Source: Frigidibacter sp037095735 (GTDB lineage: Bacteria; Pseudomonadota; Alphaproteobacteria; Rhodobacterales; Rhodobacteraceae). Taken from it: 64,000 nt of DNA. The stretch spans positions 930,001 through 994,000 of the forward strand of contig NZ_JBAWKD010000001.1 in assembly GCF_037095735.1 (NCBI RefSeq), read 5' to 3'. The notes beneath the pieces are model-generated. The model was not told where the DNA came from and did no database searches. It was given only the letters and a program-made list of their open reading frames with translations. How positions within the stretch are numbered: position 1 is the stretch's first letter; each line of letters begins with the position of its first letter. The position numbers and the translations under genes are program-made. Positions 1 through 6,728 of the stretch are shown in pieces.

Positions 1-188
1 CGCTGGAGGTCGACCGCCAGAACGCCGGCGACGCCGCCTATGTCGCGATGGCACCGGGCTATGACGGCGCGGCCTTCCAAGCGGCGCGCGACCTGATCCT
101 GAAGGGGGCCGACCAGCCCTCGGGCTATACCGAGCCGCTGCTGCACGCCTGGCGGCGCATCGTCAAGCAAAAGGCCGCAACCGCCTGA
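1..188 (+). CDS. glcB: Malate synthase G, C-terminal fragment (5' part outside window)
   Basis: Only the last 61 codons are present; the first complete codon starts at base 3 and the TGA is at 186-188. Malate synthase G condenses glyoxylate with acetyl-CoA to malate in the cytoplasm. The visible tail carries the motif PSGYTEPLLHAWRR, which is characteristic of the C-terminus of this family. The next gene downstream is glcG, the usual partner in glycolate/glyoxylate operons, which supports the call. The short fragment is the main limit on certainty. Confidence 0.85.
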   Translation, partial: LEVDRQNAGDAAYVAMAPGYDGAAFQAARDLILKGADQPSGYTEPLLHAWRRIVKQKAATA

Positions 189-204
189 GCCGACTGCAAA
201 TACC

Positions 205-253
205 GGGGGGTGCATCCCGTGCACCGGGCGTGCACCCCCCGTACACCCCCCGC
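205..253. repeat. GC-rich dispersed element, copy A (glcB-glcG gap)
   Basis: A 49-bp segment begins GGGGGGTG and ends CCCCCGTACACCCCCCGC, with GTGCAC/GTACAC palindromic hexamers between G and C runs. Nearly the same beginning, end and spacing occur inside tsaD at 28281-28328 on the minus strand, and a shortened relative lies at 2215-2240. It can fold into a G/C hairpin and may act as a transcript-end or processing structure. Confidence 0.6.
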
Positions 254-288
254 GGCCGCCGCGGTCACCTTCCGGAAAGGACCTGCCG

Positions 289-708
289 ATGATCACCGTC
301 ACCCGCCTGGACATCGCCGACGCCCGCCGCCTGATCGCCGGCGCCTGCGCCAAATCCGAAGAGATCGGCGTGCCGATGTGCATCGCCATCACCGACGAGG
401 GCGGCAACCTGCTGGCCTTCGAGCGGATGGAGGGTGGCAAGGTCACCTCGATCACCATCGCCATCGACAAGAGCTTCACCGCCTCGGGCGCGAAGAAGGC
501 CACGCACGAATATCACGCCTCGGCCCAGCCGGGCGCGCCGGCCTACGGGATCTTCGCCGCGATCGGCGGGCGGCTCTCGACGGTGCCGGGCGGCCTGCCG
601 GTGCTGCACGAGGGCGCCGTCGTCGGCGGCATCGGCGTCAGCTCGGGCACGCCGGCGCAGGACCGCGAGGTGGCCGAGGCCGCCATCGCCTTCTGGCAGG
701 CGGGCTGA
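289..708 (+). CDS. glcG: GlcG/HbpS family heme-binding-like protein
   Basis: 139 residues, the full length expected for the family (DUF336). The family is named for the glycolate-utilisation gene glcG and includes the heme-degrading/binding HbpS; the exact role of GlcG is not established. Visible family features are the opening helix with DARRLIAGACAKSEEIG, the central ITDEGGNLLAFERMEGG and the Gly-rich VVGGIGVSSGTPAQDREV near the C-terminus. It lies 100 bp downstream of glcB with the same orientation, separated by a hairpin-forming repeat. A Shine-Dalgarno-like GGAAAGGA precedes the ATG. Confidence 0.85.
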   Translation: MITVTRLDIADARRLIAGACAKSEEIGVPMCIAITDEGGNLLAFERMEGGKVTSITIAIDKSFTASGAKKATHEYHASAQPGAPAYGIFAAIGGRLSTVPGGLPVLHEGAVVGGIGVSSGTPAQDREVAEAAIAFWQAG

Positions 709-714
709 CGCCCA

Positions 715-750
715 GAGCTTGAGGCGGAGCTTGAGGCAGGGCTTGAGGGC
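715..750. repeat. Three tandem copies of a 12-bp unit
   Basis: The units GAGCTTGAGGCG, GAGCTTGAGGCA and GGGCTTGAGGGC follow directly one after another at 715-726, 727-738 and 739-750, just after the glcG stop codon. The third unit runs into the hairpin at 747-770. It is too short and too few-copied to be a CRISPR array. Confidence 0.7.
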
Positions 751-770
751 GGCGGGAACCCCCGCCGCCC
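747..770 (+). terminator. Hairpin after glcG
   Basis: Perfect 10-bp stem GGGCGGCGGG / CCCGCCGCCC with an AACC loop, 39 bp after the glcG stop. There is no strong T-run, only CGTTCCCGTTT, so termination may be weak or factor-assisted. Confidence 0.5.
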
Positions 771-813
771 CGTTCCCGTTTGTCGCGGTGCGCTTTCCGA
801 AAGGAGCCGACCG

Positions 814-1506
814 ATGACCCAAGGGCTGAAGACCCCGGCGCTGGACCTTGCCGCGCTGAACCGCGCCGCCTGGCCGAACGAAAGCCCGGTCTACCGCGCC
901 GCGCGCAACTCGCTTCTGGCAGAAGAGATCGCGCTGCGCCGGCAGATCGAGCGGGTGGCAGAGCTGCGCCGCGCCCTGCCCCCTGGCGGCGCGGTGCCCG
1001 AGGATTATGCCTTCACCGGCGAGGACGGCCCGGTGACGCTGGAGGGCCTGTTCGGGCCGCATCAGACCCTGATCGTCTACAGCTACATGTTCGGTCCCGA
1101 ACGCGCGGCGCCCTGCCCGATGTGCACCTCGTTCATGGCCGGATACGAGCCCAAGATCGCCGACATCCGCCAGCGCGCCGCCATCGCCTTCACCGCCCGC
1201 GCCCCGATCGCGCGGCTGGTCGAGGCGAAGCGCGCCCGCGGCTGGACGCAGATCCCGGTCTATTCCGACGAGAGCGGCGCCTATACCCGCGCCTATGTCA
1301 GCGCCGAGGATGCCGACGTGCCGGGCTTTTCCGTCTTCACCCGGCGCGACGGCACGGTGCGGCATTTCTGGTCGGAAGAGATGTCGGGCGCGATGGCCGA
1401 TCCCGGGCAGGACCCGCGCGGCGCGCCCGACCCGGACATCCTGTGGACGCTGCTCGACAAGACGCCCGAGGGCCGCGGCGACTGGTATCCGAAGCTAAGC
1501 TATTGA
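814..1506 (+). CDS. DUF899 family thioredoxin-like protein
   Basis: 230 residues. The central part shows the DUF899 pattern: LIVYSYMFGPE followed by CPMCTSFMAGYEP, a CxxC pair at about residues 108-111 in a thioredoxin-like fold. It ends with a conserved DWYPKLSY-type tail. The family is widespread in bacteria but has no proven function; a redox role is inferred from the CxxC alone. The start is supported by GAAAGGAG eight bases upstream. It follows glcG in the same direction after a hairpin, so it is probably transcribed separately. Confidence 0.8.
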   Translation: MTQGLKTPALDLAALNRAAWPNESPVYRAARNSLLAEEIALRRQIERVAELRRALPPGGAVPEDYAFTGEDGPVTLEGLFGPHQTLIVYSYMFGPERAAPCPMCTSFMAGYEPKIADIRQRAAIAFTARAPIARLVEAKRARGWTQIPVYSDESGAYTRAYVSAEDADVPGFSVFTRRDGTVRHFWSEEMSGAMADPGQDPRGAPDPDILWTLLDKTPEGRGDWYPKLSY

Positions 1507-1560
1507 TCGCCGGGGAATCCGGGCGCATGGTCGCGGCACTTTCGCTGTCGGAGCCCGTCC

Positions 1561-2043
1561 ATGCTGCTGCCCATCCTCTTCATCGGCATCGCCACCACCG
1601 CGGTCTTCGACCTTTGGGGCCTGATCGTCGCGAAGGCGCTGGGCCTGCCGGTGCAGAACTGGAAGATGCCGGGCCGCTGGTTCGCCCATATCGGCCGCGG
1701 CCGGTTGCGCCATGACAGCATGGCCGGCGCCGACGAGGTGCCGGGCGAGCAGGCTCTGGGCTGGCTCTGCCACTATCTGGTGGGGATCTGCTTCGCGGCC
1801 TTCACCGTCTTCGTCGGCGGTCCCGCTTGGCTCGCCGTCCCGACCCTGCCGCTGCCGCTGATCGTCGGCATCGTCACCGTCGGCCTCGGCTGGTTCGTGA
1901 TGGGTCCCTGCATGGGCGGCGGCATCGCGGCCTCGAAGGCGGCGAACCCGACGCTGGCCCGCGCGCTGTCGCTGGCCGCGCATGTGGTCTTCGGCCTCGC
2001 GCTGTGGGTCTTCGCGCTGATCTGGGCGTCGTTCGCCGCCTGA
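1561..2043 (+). CDS. DUF2938 family membrane protein
   Basis: 160 residues with four predicted hydrophobic segments (about 3-23, 70-90, 98-118 and 134-156), so it should be a small inner-membrane protein. The first segment begins MLLPILFIGIATTAVFDLWG, typical of DUF2938. A conserved FVMGPCMGGGIAASK follows the third segment. No function is known for the family. GGAG sits seven bases before the ATG. The gene stops just six bases before a duplicated 31-bp segment that borders the assembly gap, so nothing can be said of its 3' neighbour in that gap. Confidence 0.75.
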   Translation: MLLPILFIGIATTAVFDLWGLIVAKALGLPVQNWKMPGRWFAHIGRGRLRHDSMAGADEVPGEQALGWLCHYLVGICFAAFTVFVGGPAWLAVPTLPLPLIVGIVTVGLGWFVMGPCMGGGIAASKAANPTLARALSLAAHVVFGLALWVFALIWASFAA

Positions 2044-2048
2044 CGCGC

Positions 2049-2214
2049 GACCGTTCCGGGGGGCGCCAGCCTGCGGGGCGGGGGGGGGGGGGGGGGGGGG
2101 GGGNNNNNNNNNNNNNNNNNNNNNNNNNNNNNNNNNNNNNNNNNNNNNNNNNNNNNNNNNNNNNNNNNNNNNNNNNNNNNNNNGACCGTTCCGGGGGGCG
2201 CCAGCCTGCGGGGC
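2049..2214. other. Assembly gap with 31-bp flanking duplication and poly-G run
   Basis: Bases 2104-2183 are 80 Ns. The 31 bases at 2049-2079 are repeated identically at 2184-2214 on the other side. A run of 24 Gs (2080-2103) abuts the gap. The right copy continues directly into the 20-bp palindrome at 2215-2234. This looks like two contig ends that overlap but were not merged, with the poly-G being a failed read end, so the true gap length may be zero. Confidence 0.85.
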
Positions 2215-2240
2215 CCGGGGGGTGCACCCCCCGGACCCCC
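2215..2240. repeat. GC-rich dispersed element, short copy B
   Basis: A perfect 20-bp palindrome (2215-2234) with a G6 run, TGCA centre and C6 run, followed by GGACCCCC. It shares the GGGGGGTGCA opening with the element at 205-253 but lacks its middle. It lies seven bases beyond the hslU stop and would form a strong hairpin at the end of the hslVU transcript. Confidence 0.55.
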
Positions 2241-2246
2241 TGTCTT

Positions 2247-3554
2247 TCAAAGCACGTAACGGCTGAGATCGGCGGATTTCGCCAATTGCCCCACGTTGGT
2301 CTCGACGAAGCCCGCATCGACGGTGACCGACTGCCCGGCCCGGTCCGGGGCGGTGAAGGACAGTTCCTCGAACACCCGCTCCATCACCGTGTAAAGCCGC
2401 CGCGCGCCGATGTTCTCGACCGTCGCGTTGACCTCGGCCGCGATCCGGGCCAGCGCCGCGATCCCGTCCTCGGTGAAGGTCACGGTGACCTGCTCGGTCC
2501 CCATCAGCGCCGTGTACTGGCGGGTCAGGGCGTTGTCGGTCTCGGTTAGGATGCGGACGAAATCGGCTTCCGTCAGCGCGCGCAGTTCGACCCGGATCGG
2601 CAGGCGGCCCTGCAGTTCCGGCAGCAGGTCCGAGGGCTTGGCGATGTGGAAGGCGCCGCTCGCGATGAACAGGATGTGGTCGGTCTTCACCGGGCCGTAT
2701 TTGGTGCTGACCGTCGTGCCCTCGATCAGCGGCAGGAGGTCGCGCTGCACGCCCTCGCGCGACACGTCGCCGCCGCGCGCCTCGGACCGGGCGCAGACCT
2801 TGTCGATCTCGTCGATGAAGACGATCCCGTCCTCCTGCACCGACAGCAGCGCCGCCTGCTTGACGCTTTCGTCGTCCAGCAGCTTGTCGGCCTCTTCGCC
2901 GATCAGCACCTCGTAGCTCTGCGCCACGGTCATCTTCTTGCGGGTCATCCGCTGGCCGAAGGCCTTGCCGAAGATGTCGCCAAGGTTCAGCGCCCCCATG
3001 CCCATCCCCGGCTGGCCCGGGATGTCCATCATCGGCATCGCGGGACCGGCATCGGCGACCTCGAGCTCGATCACCGTGTCGTCGAGCTCGCCCTTCTTCA
3101 GCTTCTGGCGGAACATCTCGCGCGTGGTCTCGCGGGCGTCCTTGCCGGCGATGGCGTCCAGCACGCGGTCCTCGGCCATCTTCTGGGCGCGGGCCTTCAC
3201 CTGATCGCGCATCCGGGCGCGGGTCTCGACGATGGCGGCATCGGCGAGGTCGCGGATGATCTGTTCGACATCGCGGCCGACATAGCCCACTTCGGTGAAT
3301 TTCGTCGCCTCGACCTTCAGGAACGGCGCCCGGGCGAGCTTCGCCAGCCGGCGCGAGATCTCGGTCTTGCCGACGCCGGTCGGGCCGATCATCAGGATGT
3401 TCTTCGGATAGACCTCGTCGCGCAGGTCCTCGGGCAGGTTGCGCCGGCGCCAGCGGTTGCGCAGGGCGACGGCGACGGCGCGCTTGGCCTCGGACTGGCC
3501 GATGATGAAGCGGTCCAGCTCCGAGACGATCTCGCGGGGGGTCAAGTCGGTCAT
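2247..3554 (-). CDS. hslU: ATP-dependent protease HslUV, ATPase subunit HslU
   Basis: 435 residues, normal family length. HslU is the AAA+ unfoldase that threads substrates into the HslV peptidase chamber in the cytoplasm. Walker A GPTGVGKT is at 57-64, Walker B GIVFIDEIDK near 250, and between them lies the Met/Gly-rich intermediate (I) domain. The protein ends in SRYVL, the usual C-terminus that inserts into HslV. It starts 11 bp after hslV and has GGAGA before its ATG, so the two form an hslVU operon. Confidence 0.97.
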   Translation of the reverse strand: MTDLTPREIVSELDRFIIGQSEAKRAVAVALRNRWRRRNLPEDLRDEVYPKNILMIGPTGVGKTEISRRLAKLARAPFLKVEATKFTEVGYVGRDVEQIIRDLADAAIVETRARMRDQVKARAQKMAEDRVLDAIAGKDARETTREMFRQKLKKGELDDTVIELEVADAGPAMPMMDIPGQPGMGMGALNLGDIFGKAFGQRMTRKKMTVAQSYEVLIGEEADKLLDDESVKQAALLSVQEDGIVFIDEIDKVCARSEARGGDVSREGVQRDLLPLIEGTTVSTKYGPVKTDHILFIASGAFHIAKPSDLLPELQGRLPIRVELRALTEADFVRILTETDNALTRQYTALMGTEQVTVTFTEDGIAALARIAAEVNATVENIGARRLYTVMERVFEELSFTAPDRAGQSVTVDAGFVETNVGQLAKSADLSRYVL

Positions 3555-3565
3555 GGGGTCTCCTC

Positions 3566-4123
3566 TCAGCCGGCGATGCGTTCGACGGTGAGATTGCCGT
3601 TGGTGTAGACGCAGATGTCGGCGGCGATGCCCATCGCCTTGCGGGCGATCTGTTCCGCGCCAAGCTCGGTGTCGATCAGCGCCCGCGCCGCGGCCAGCGC
3701 GTAGTTGCCGCCGGACCCGATCGCGGCCACGTCATGTTCGGGCTCGAGCACGTCGCCCGCACCGGTGACGACCAGAAGGTCGCGCCCGTCGGTGACGATC
3801 AGCATCGCTTCCAGTTTCGACAGGTACTTGTCGGTGCGCCAGTCCTTGGCGAGTTCCACGCAGGCGCGGGCCAGCTGTCCGGGCGCGGCCTCGAGCTTCT
3901 TTTCCAGCCGCTCGAGCAGGGTGAAGGCATCGGCGGTCGATCCCGCGAAGCCCGCCACCACCTCGCGCCCGCCCGGGGTCAGGCGGCGCACCTTGCGGGC
4001 GGTGCCCTTGATCACGGTCTGGCCGAGGCTGACCTGGCCGTCGCCGGCCACCACCACCTCGCCGCCCTTGCGCACGCCGATGATCGTGGTGCCATGCCAG
4101 CCGGGGAAGTCGTCGCTGCTCAT
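3566..4123 (-). CDS. hslV: ATP-dependent protease HslUV, peptidase subunit HslV
   Basis: 185 residues. HslV is the proteasome-related threonine peptidase of the HslUV complex. The nucleophile is the first Thr of HGTTIIGVRKGG, here Thr12, so an 11-residue leader must be removed after Gly11. GSGGNYALAAARAL and the ending TNGNLTVERIAG are family typical. The start MSSDDF is chosen because AAGGAG lies seven bases upstream; an in-frame ATG six codons earlier (4141) lacks a ribosome binding site. Confidence 0.97.
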   Translation of the reverse strand: MSSDDFPGWHGTTIIGVRKGGEVVVAGDGQVSLGQTVIKGTARKVRRLTPGGREVVAGFAGSTADAFTLLERLEKKLEAAPGQLARACVELAKDWRTDKYLSKLEAMLIVTDGRDLLVVTGAGDVLEPEHDVAAIGSGGNYALAAARALIDTELGAEQIARKAMGIAADICVYTNGNLTVERIAG

Positions 4124-4250
4124 CCGGGTCTCCTTGTGCATCGGGGCTCAGATATGGCGGGGGCGGGCAGGGGACAAGGGCGCGAGGTGGGCGCGAGGGG
4201 GGCGCGAGGGGGCGCGGGGGGCCGGCGGGGGTCCGCCGGGGGCGGGGCAG

Positions 4251-4318
4251 GACGGGGGCGCTGCCCCCGCGAGACCCTTGCGGGTCTCGTCCCCCGGGAT
4301 ATTTTCGCCAGTAAGAAA
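4251..4318 (+). repeat. Composite double-hairpin intergenic element, copy 1
   Basis: Hairpin one is GGGGGC-GCT-GCCCCC (4254-4268). Hairpin two is CGAGACCC-TTGC-GGGTCTCG (4270-4289). They are followed by CCCCCGGGATATTTTCGCC and an A-rich tail. The same architecture occurs at 52806-52866. It fills most of the gap between the divergent hslV and the phosphotransferase gene. From memory, similar elements are common between genes in Rhodobacterales. Confidence 0.65.
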
Positions 4319-4334
4319 CCGGGGAGGGCGGGCA

Positions 4335-5342
4335 GTGGACAGCGAGGGGCTGCCGCGCATGGCGCAGGCGGCGATGGATCACTGGCCGGCACTGGCCGAG
4401 GCCGCGGGGTTGCCGCCGGAGGTCGACGGTCTGCGCGTGCTTGTGCACCGCGACCAGCCCGGGGTGCGGCGCGCGGTGCTGGCGCTTGTCGCGGGCGGGC
4501 AGGAGGTGATCCTGAAACATGCGGCCGAACCTTGGCAGCCCGAGCATTTCGACGGCTGCCTTGCCGCGATGCAGGGCGCGCGGGCGGCGATGCAGGGCGG
4601 CGCGCCGCGGCTGCTGGCGCGGCTGCCGGGCGGGCAGGCGGCCTTGATCGCGCGCGCGCCGGGCCGCTCGCTGGAAGAGCTGATGGAAGCGGCCGCCGAC
4701 CCGCAGGAGATGCGGCGCCTGTTCCGCCGCGGGGCCGAGTGGCTTGGCCATTACCAGCGCGCGACCATCGGCCCGCCGACCGCCTTCGATCCTTCGGGCA
4801 TGATCGCGCGCCATGCCCGGCTGCGCGAAGACATCCGGCAGGGGCGGCTGGCTCTGCCCGAGCCCGCGCGGTTCCTGGCCCTGTCCGAGGCCTTCGCCGC
4901 CGAGGCCGGCGCGGTCGCGGGGCGCGAGGTCGCGCGGGCGGCGGCGCATGGCGACCTGCATCCCGGCAACCTGCTGCTCGACCCGCCGCATGCCACCGTC
5001 GCCATCGACTTCAACCCGGTGCGGCTGGCCTGGGTCGGCCATGATCTCGCCGATTACCTGCTGGCCTTCCTGACCCGTTTCCTGCGCCCCGGCCAGCAGC
5101 CCGAGGGCGGCTGGCTGCCCGCGCCCGAGCGGCGCGCCTTCGCGCTGGGCCATGGCAGCGATCCGTTCGATGACCCGGTGCTGGAGCCGCTGCTGCTGGC
5201 TGCGATCGCGCGGAAATGGGTGCGGCTGGCCTCGGGCGACGGCCAGATCGCGGGCTCTCGGGCCGAGCGGCTTGCGGCGCTGATCCGCGTCGCCGGGCGG
5301 GCGCGGCCACGGCTTTGGGCCGATCTGCCGGGCGCGGAATGA
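4335..5342 (+). CDS. Aminoglycoside-phosphotransferase-fold kinase
   Basis: 335 residues from a GTG start preceded by GGGGAGGG; an in-frame ATG at 4359 is an alternative. The kinase core is clear: AAHGDLHPGNLLLD (catalytic loop, about residue 205) and AIDFNPVRLAWVGHDLADYLL split over about 225-244 (metal-binding Asp). The fold covers sugar, choline and antibiotic kinases, and the substrate cannot be read from the sequence. The stop overlaps the next start (ATGA), and that neighbour looks polysaccharide-related, so phosphorylation of a cell-surface sugar is a reasonable but unproven guess. Confidence 0.75.
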   Translation: MDSEGLPRMAQAAMDHWPALAEAAGLPPEVDGLRVLVHRDQPGVRRAVLALVAGGQEVILKHAAEPWQPEHFDGCLAAMQGARAAMQGGAPRLLARLPGGQAALIARAPGRSLEELMEAAADPQEMRRLFRRGAEWLGHYQRATIGPPTAFDPSGMIARHARLREDIRQGRLALPEPARFLALSEAFAAEAGAVAGREVARAAAHGDLHPGNLLLDPPHATVAIDFNPVRLAWVGHDLADYLLAFLTRFLRPGQQPEGGWLPAPERRAFALGHGSDPFDDPVLEPLLLAAIARKWVRLASGDGQIAGSRAERLAALIRVAGRARPRLWADLPGAE

Positions 5343-6244
5343 GCGGGAACCGCGCGGTCCTGCATCTGGACGGGACGATGCTGGAGGCCGCGCGGGCCGG
5401 CCGGCAGAACTTCGTGAACCGGCTGGCGGCGGCGCTGGCAAGCGTGGGCTGGCGGCTGGAGATCGCCCGCGCCTCGCTGATGGCCGAGGCGCGCTGGGCG
5501 GCGGGGGGCCCTTCGCTCTGGCACATGTCAGAGCCGCCGGGGCCGGGCGGTCTGGTGATCCGGCGAACCTATCTGGGCGCCTTCTGGCATATCGAGCGGA
5601 TCGCGGCGCGCTGGGACTGGCCGGTGGCGCGCGCGGCGTTCGATCCCGCCGGCATCGACCCCGACCGCGCCGCCGCCTTCGTCCGCCAGTGGCGCGGCCA
5701 GCTGTTCCCGGGGCTCGAGGCCCGACGCGAGGGCCATGTCTTCGTGCCCCTGCAGGCCCGGCTGACCGAGCGGCGCAGCTTCCAGTCGATGAGCCCGCTC
5801 GAGATGCTGCGCGCGGTGATCGCGCGCTGGCCCGACCGGCGCATCGCCGCGACCCTGCATCCGGGCGTGGACCACGATCCCGCAGAGCTTGCCGCACTGG
5901 AGGCGCTGGCCAAGACGCATCCGCGGCTCGAGCTGAGCCGCGGCGGCTCGCTGCCGCTGCTGGCCACGGCGGATCTGGTGGCGACGCAGAACAGCTCGCT
6001 GGCGTTTCAGGGGTATTTCCTTGAAAAGCCGGCGCTTCTGTTCGCGGGCATCGACTTTCACCACCCGGCGGCCTCGGTGCCGCGCGACGGGCTGGCGGCA
6101 GCGCTGGAAGCCGCGGAAGCCCCGCGACTGCCCTTGGCGCCCTATCTATGGTGGTTCCTGAAGGGCCACGCGATTAACGCCGGCGCGCCCGAGGCCGAGG
6201 CGCAGATCCTTGCCGCCCTGCGTCGCGGCGGCTGGGCGCTCTAG
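5339..6244 (+). CDS. Polysaccharide-biosynthesis-like protein (capsule synthesis type)
   Basis: 301 residues, beginning inside the ATGA that ends the kinase gene. The central stretch GHVFVPLQARLTERRSFQ followed by AATLHPGVDHD and later TQNSSLAFQGYFLEKPALLFAG resembles the Rossmann-like second half of capsule polysaccharide/KDO transferase proteins, in which a positional sugar-nucleotide site includes the HPG motif. No signal peptide or membrane segment is visible. With the overlapping kinase it forms a two-gene unit. Family assignment is by motif resemblance only and may be wrong. Confidence 0.55.
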   Translation: MSGNRAVLHLDGTMLEAARAGRQNFVNRLAAALASVGWRLEIARASLMAEARWAAGGPSLWHMSEPPGPGGLVIRRTYLGAFWHIERIAARWDWPVARAAFDPAGIDPDRAAAFVRQWRGQLFPGLEARREGHVFVPLQARLTERRSFQSMSPLEMLRAVIARWPDRRIAATLHPGVDHDPAELAALEALAKTHPRLELSRGGSLPLLATADLVATQNSSLAFQGYFLEKPALLFAGIDFHHPAASVPRDGLAAALEAAEAPRLPLAPYLWWFLKGHAINAGAPEAEAQILAALRRGGWAL

Positions 6245-6274
6245 CCCCCGGAAAGGCGACGGCAGAAAAGCGAC

Positions 6275-6301
6275 GGGGCGCGTCCTTCACGAACGCGCCC
6301 C
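6275..6301. terminator. Bidirectional hairpin between convergent genes
   Basis: Perfect 9-bp stem GGGGCGCGT / ACGCGCCCC with a 9-base loop, between the stop of the polysaccharide-like gene (6244) and the stop of trxA (6338, opposite strand). Without a U-tract on either strand, it is a modest terminator candidate for both. Confidence 0.55.
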
Positions 6302-6337
6302 GGCTGGGTTCGATCTGTCAGGCCGCTGGAGGACGGC

Positions 6338-6658
6338 TCAGATCGACGAGGTGATCCAGCTTTGCAGAGCGGCCTTGGGGGCAGCGCCGACCTTGTTCGA
6401 CACGACCTGGCCGTCCTTGAACATGAAGAGCGCGGGGATGCCGCGCACGCCCAGCTGGGCCGGCGACGAGGGGTTCTCGTCGACGTTTATCTTCACGATC
6501 TTGACCTTGCCCTCGAGCTCTTTGGCGAGCTCTTCGAGCGCCGGGCCGATCTGGCGGCAGGGGCCGCACCATTCGGCCCAGAAGTCGACGACGACCGGGA
6601 TGTCCGACTGGCGGACTTCGGCATCGAAGGTGGCATCGGTGACGGCATGGGTGGCCAT
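6338..6658 (-). CDS. trxA: Thioredoxin
   Basis: 106 residues. A cytoplasmic disulfide reductant that works with thioredoxin reductase. The active site WCGPC is in VVVDFWAEWCGPCRQIGP at about residues 29-34, and the cis-Pro loop is GIPALFMFKDG. The start MATHAV is chosen because AGGAGA lies seven bases upstream; a longer version from 6718 has no such site. It is the last gene of the tsaE-to-trxA run, 70 bp downstream of addA, a common arrangement in alphaproteobacteria. Confidence 0.96.
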   Translation of the reverse strand: MATHAVTDATFDAEVRQSDIPVVVDFWAEWCGPCRQIGPALEELAKELEGKVKIVKINVDENPSSPAQLGVRGIPALFMFKDGQVVSNKVGAAPKAALQSWITSSI

Positions 6659-6728
6659 GGCGCGCTCTCCTGAATTGGGGTCGGACCTGAACGTATGGGT
6701 CCAGTTGGCGTCCGTCAAGGTGTGGGGG

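Noticed and set aside
715..750. CRISPR-like array
   Set aside because: Units are 12 bp with no spacers; it is a simple tandem repeat. No other array-like pattern or cas gene exists in the window.
2080..2103. Poly-G run as a G-quadruplex or regulatory tract
   Set aside because: It abuts Ns and interrupts a duplicated flank, so it is much better explained as a sequencing artefact.
3566..4141. Six-codon longer start for hslV at 4141
   Set aside because: The ribosome site AAGGAG lies inside that extension and serves the ATG at 4123.
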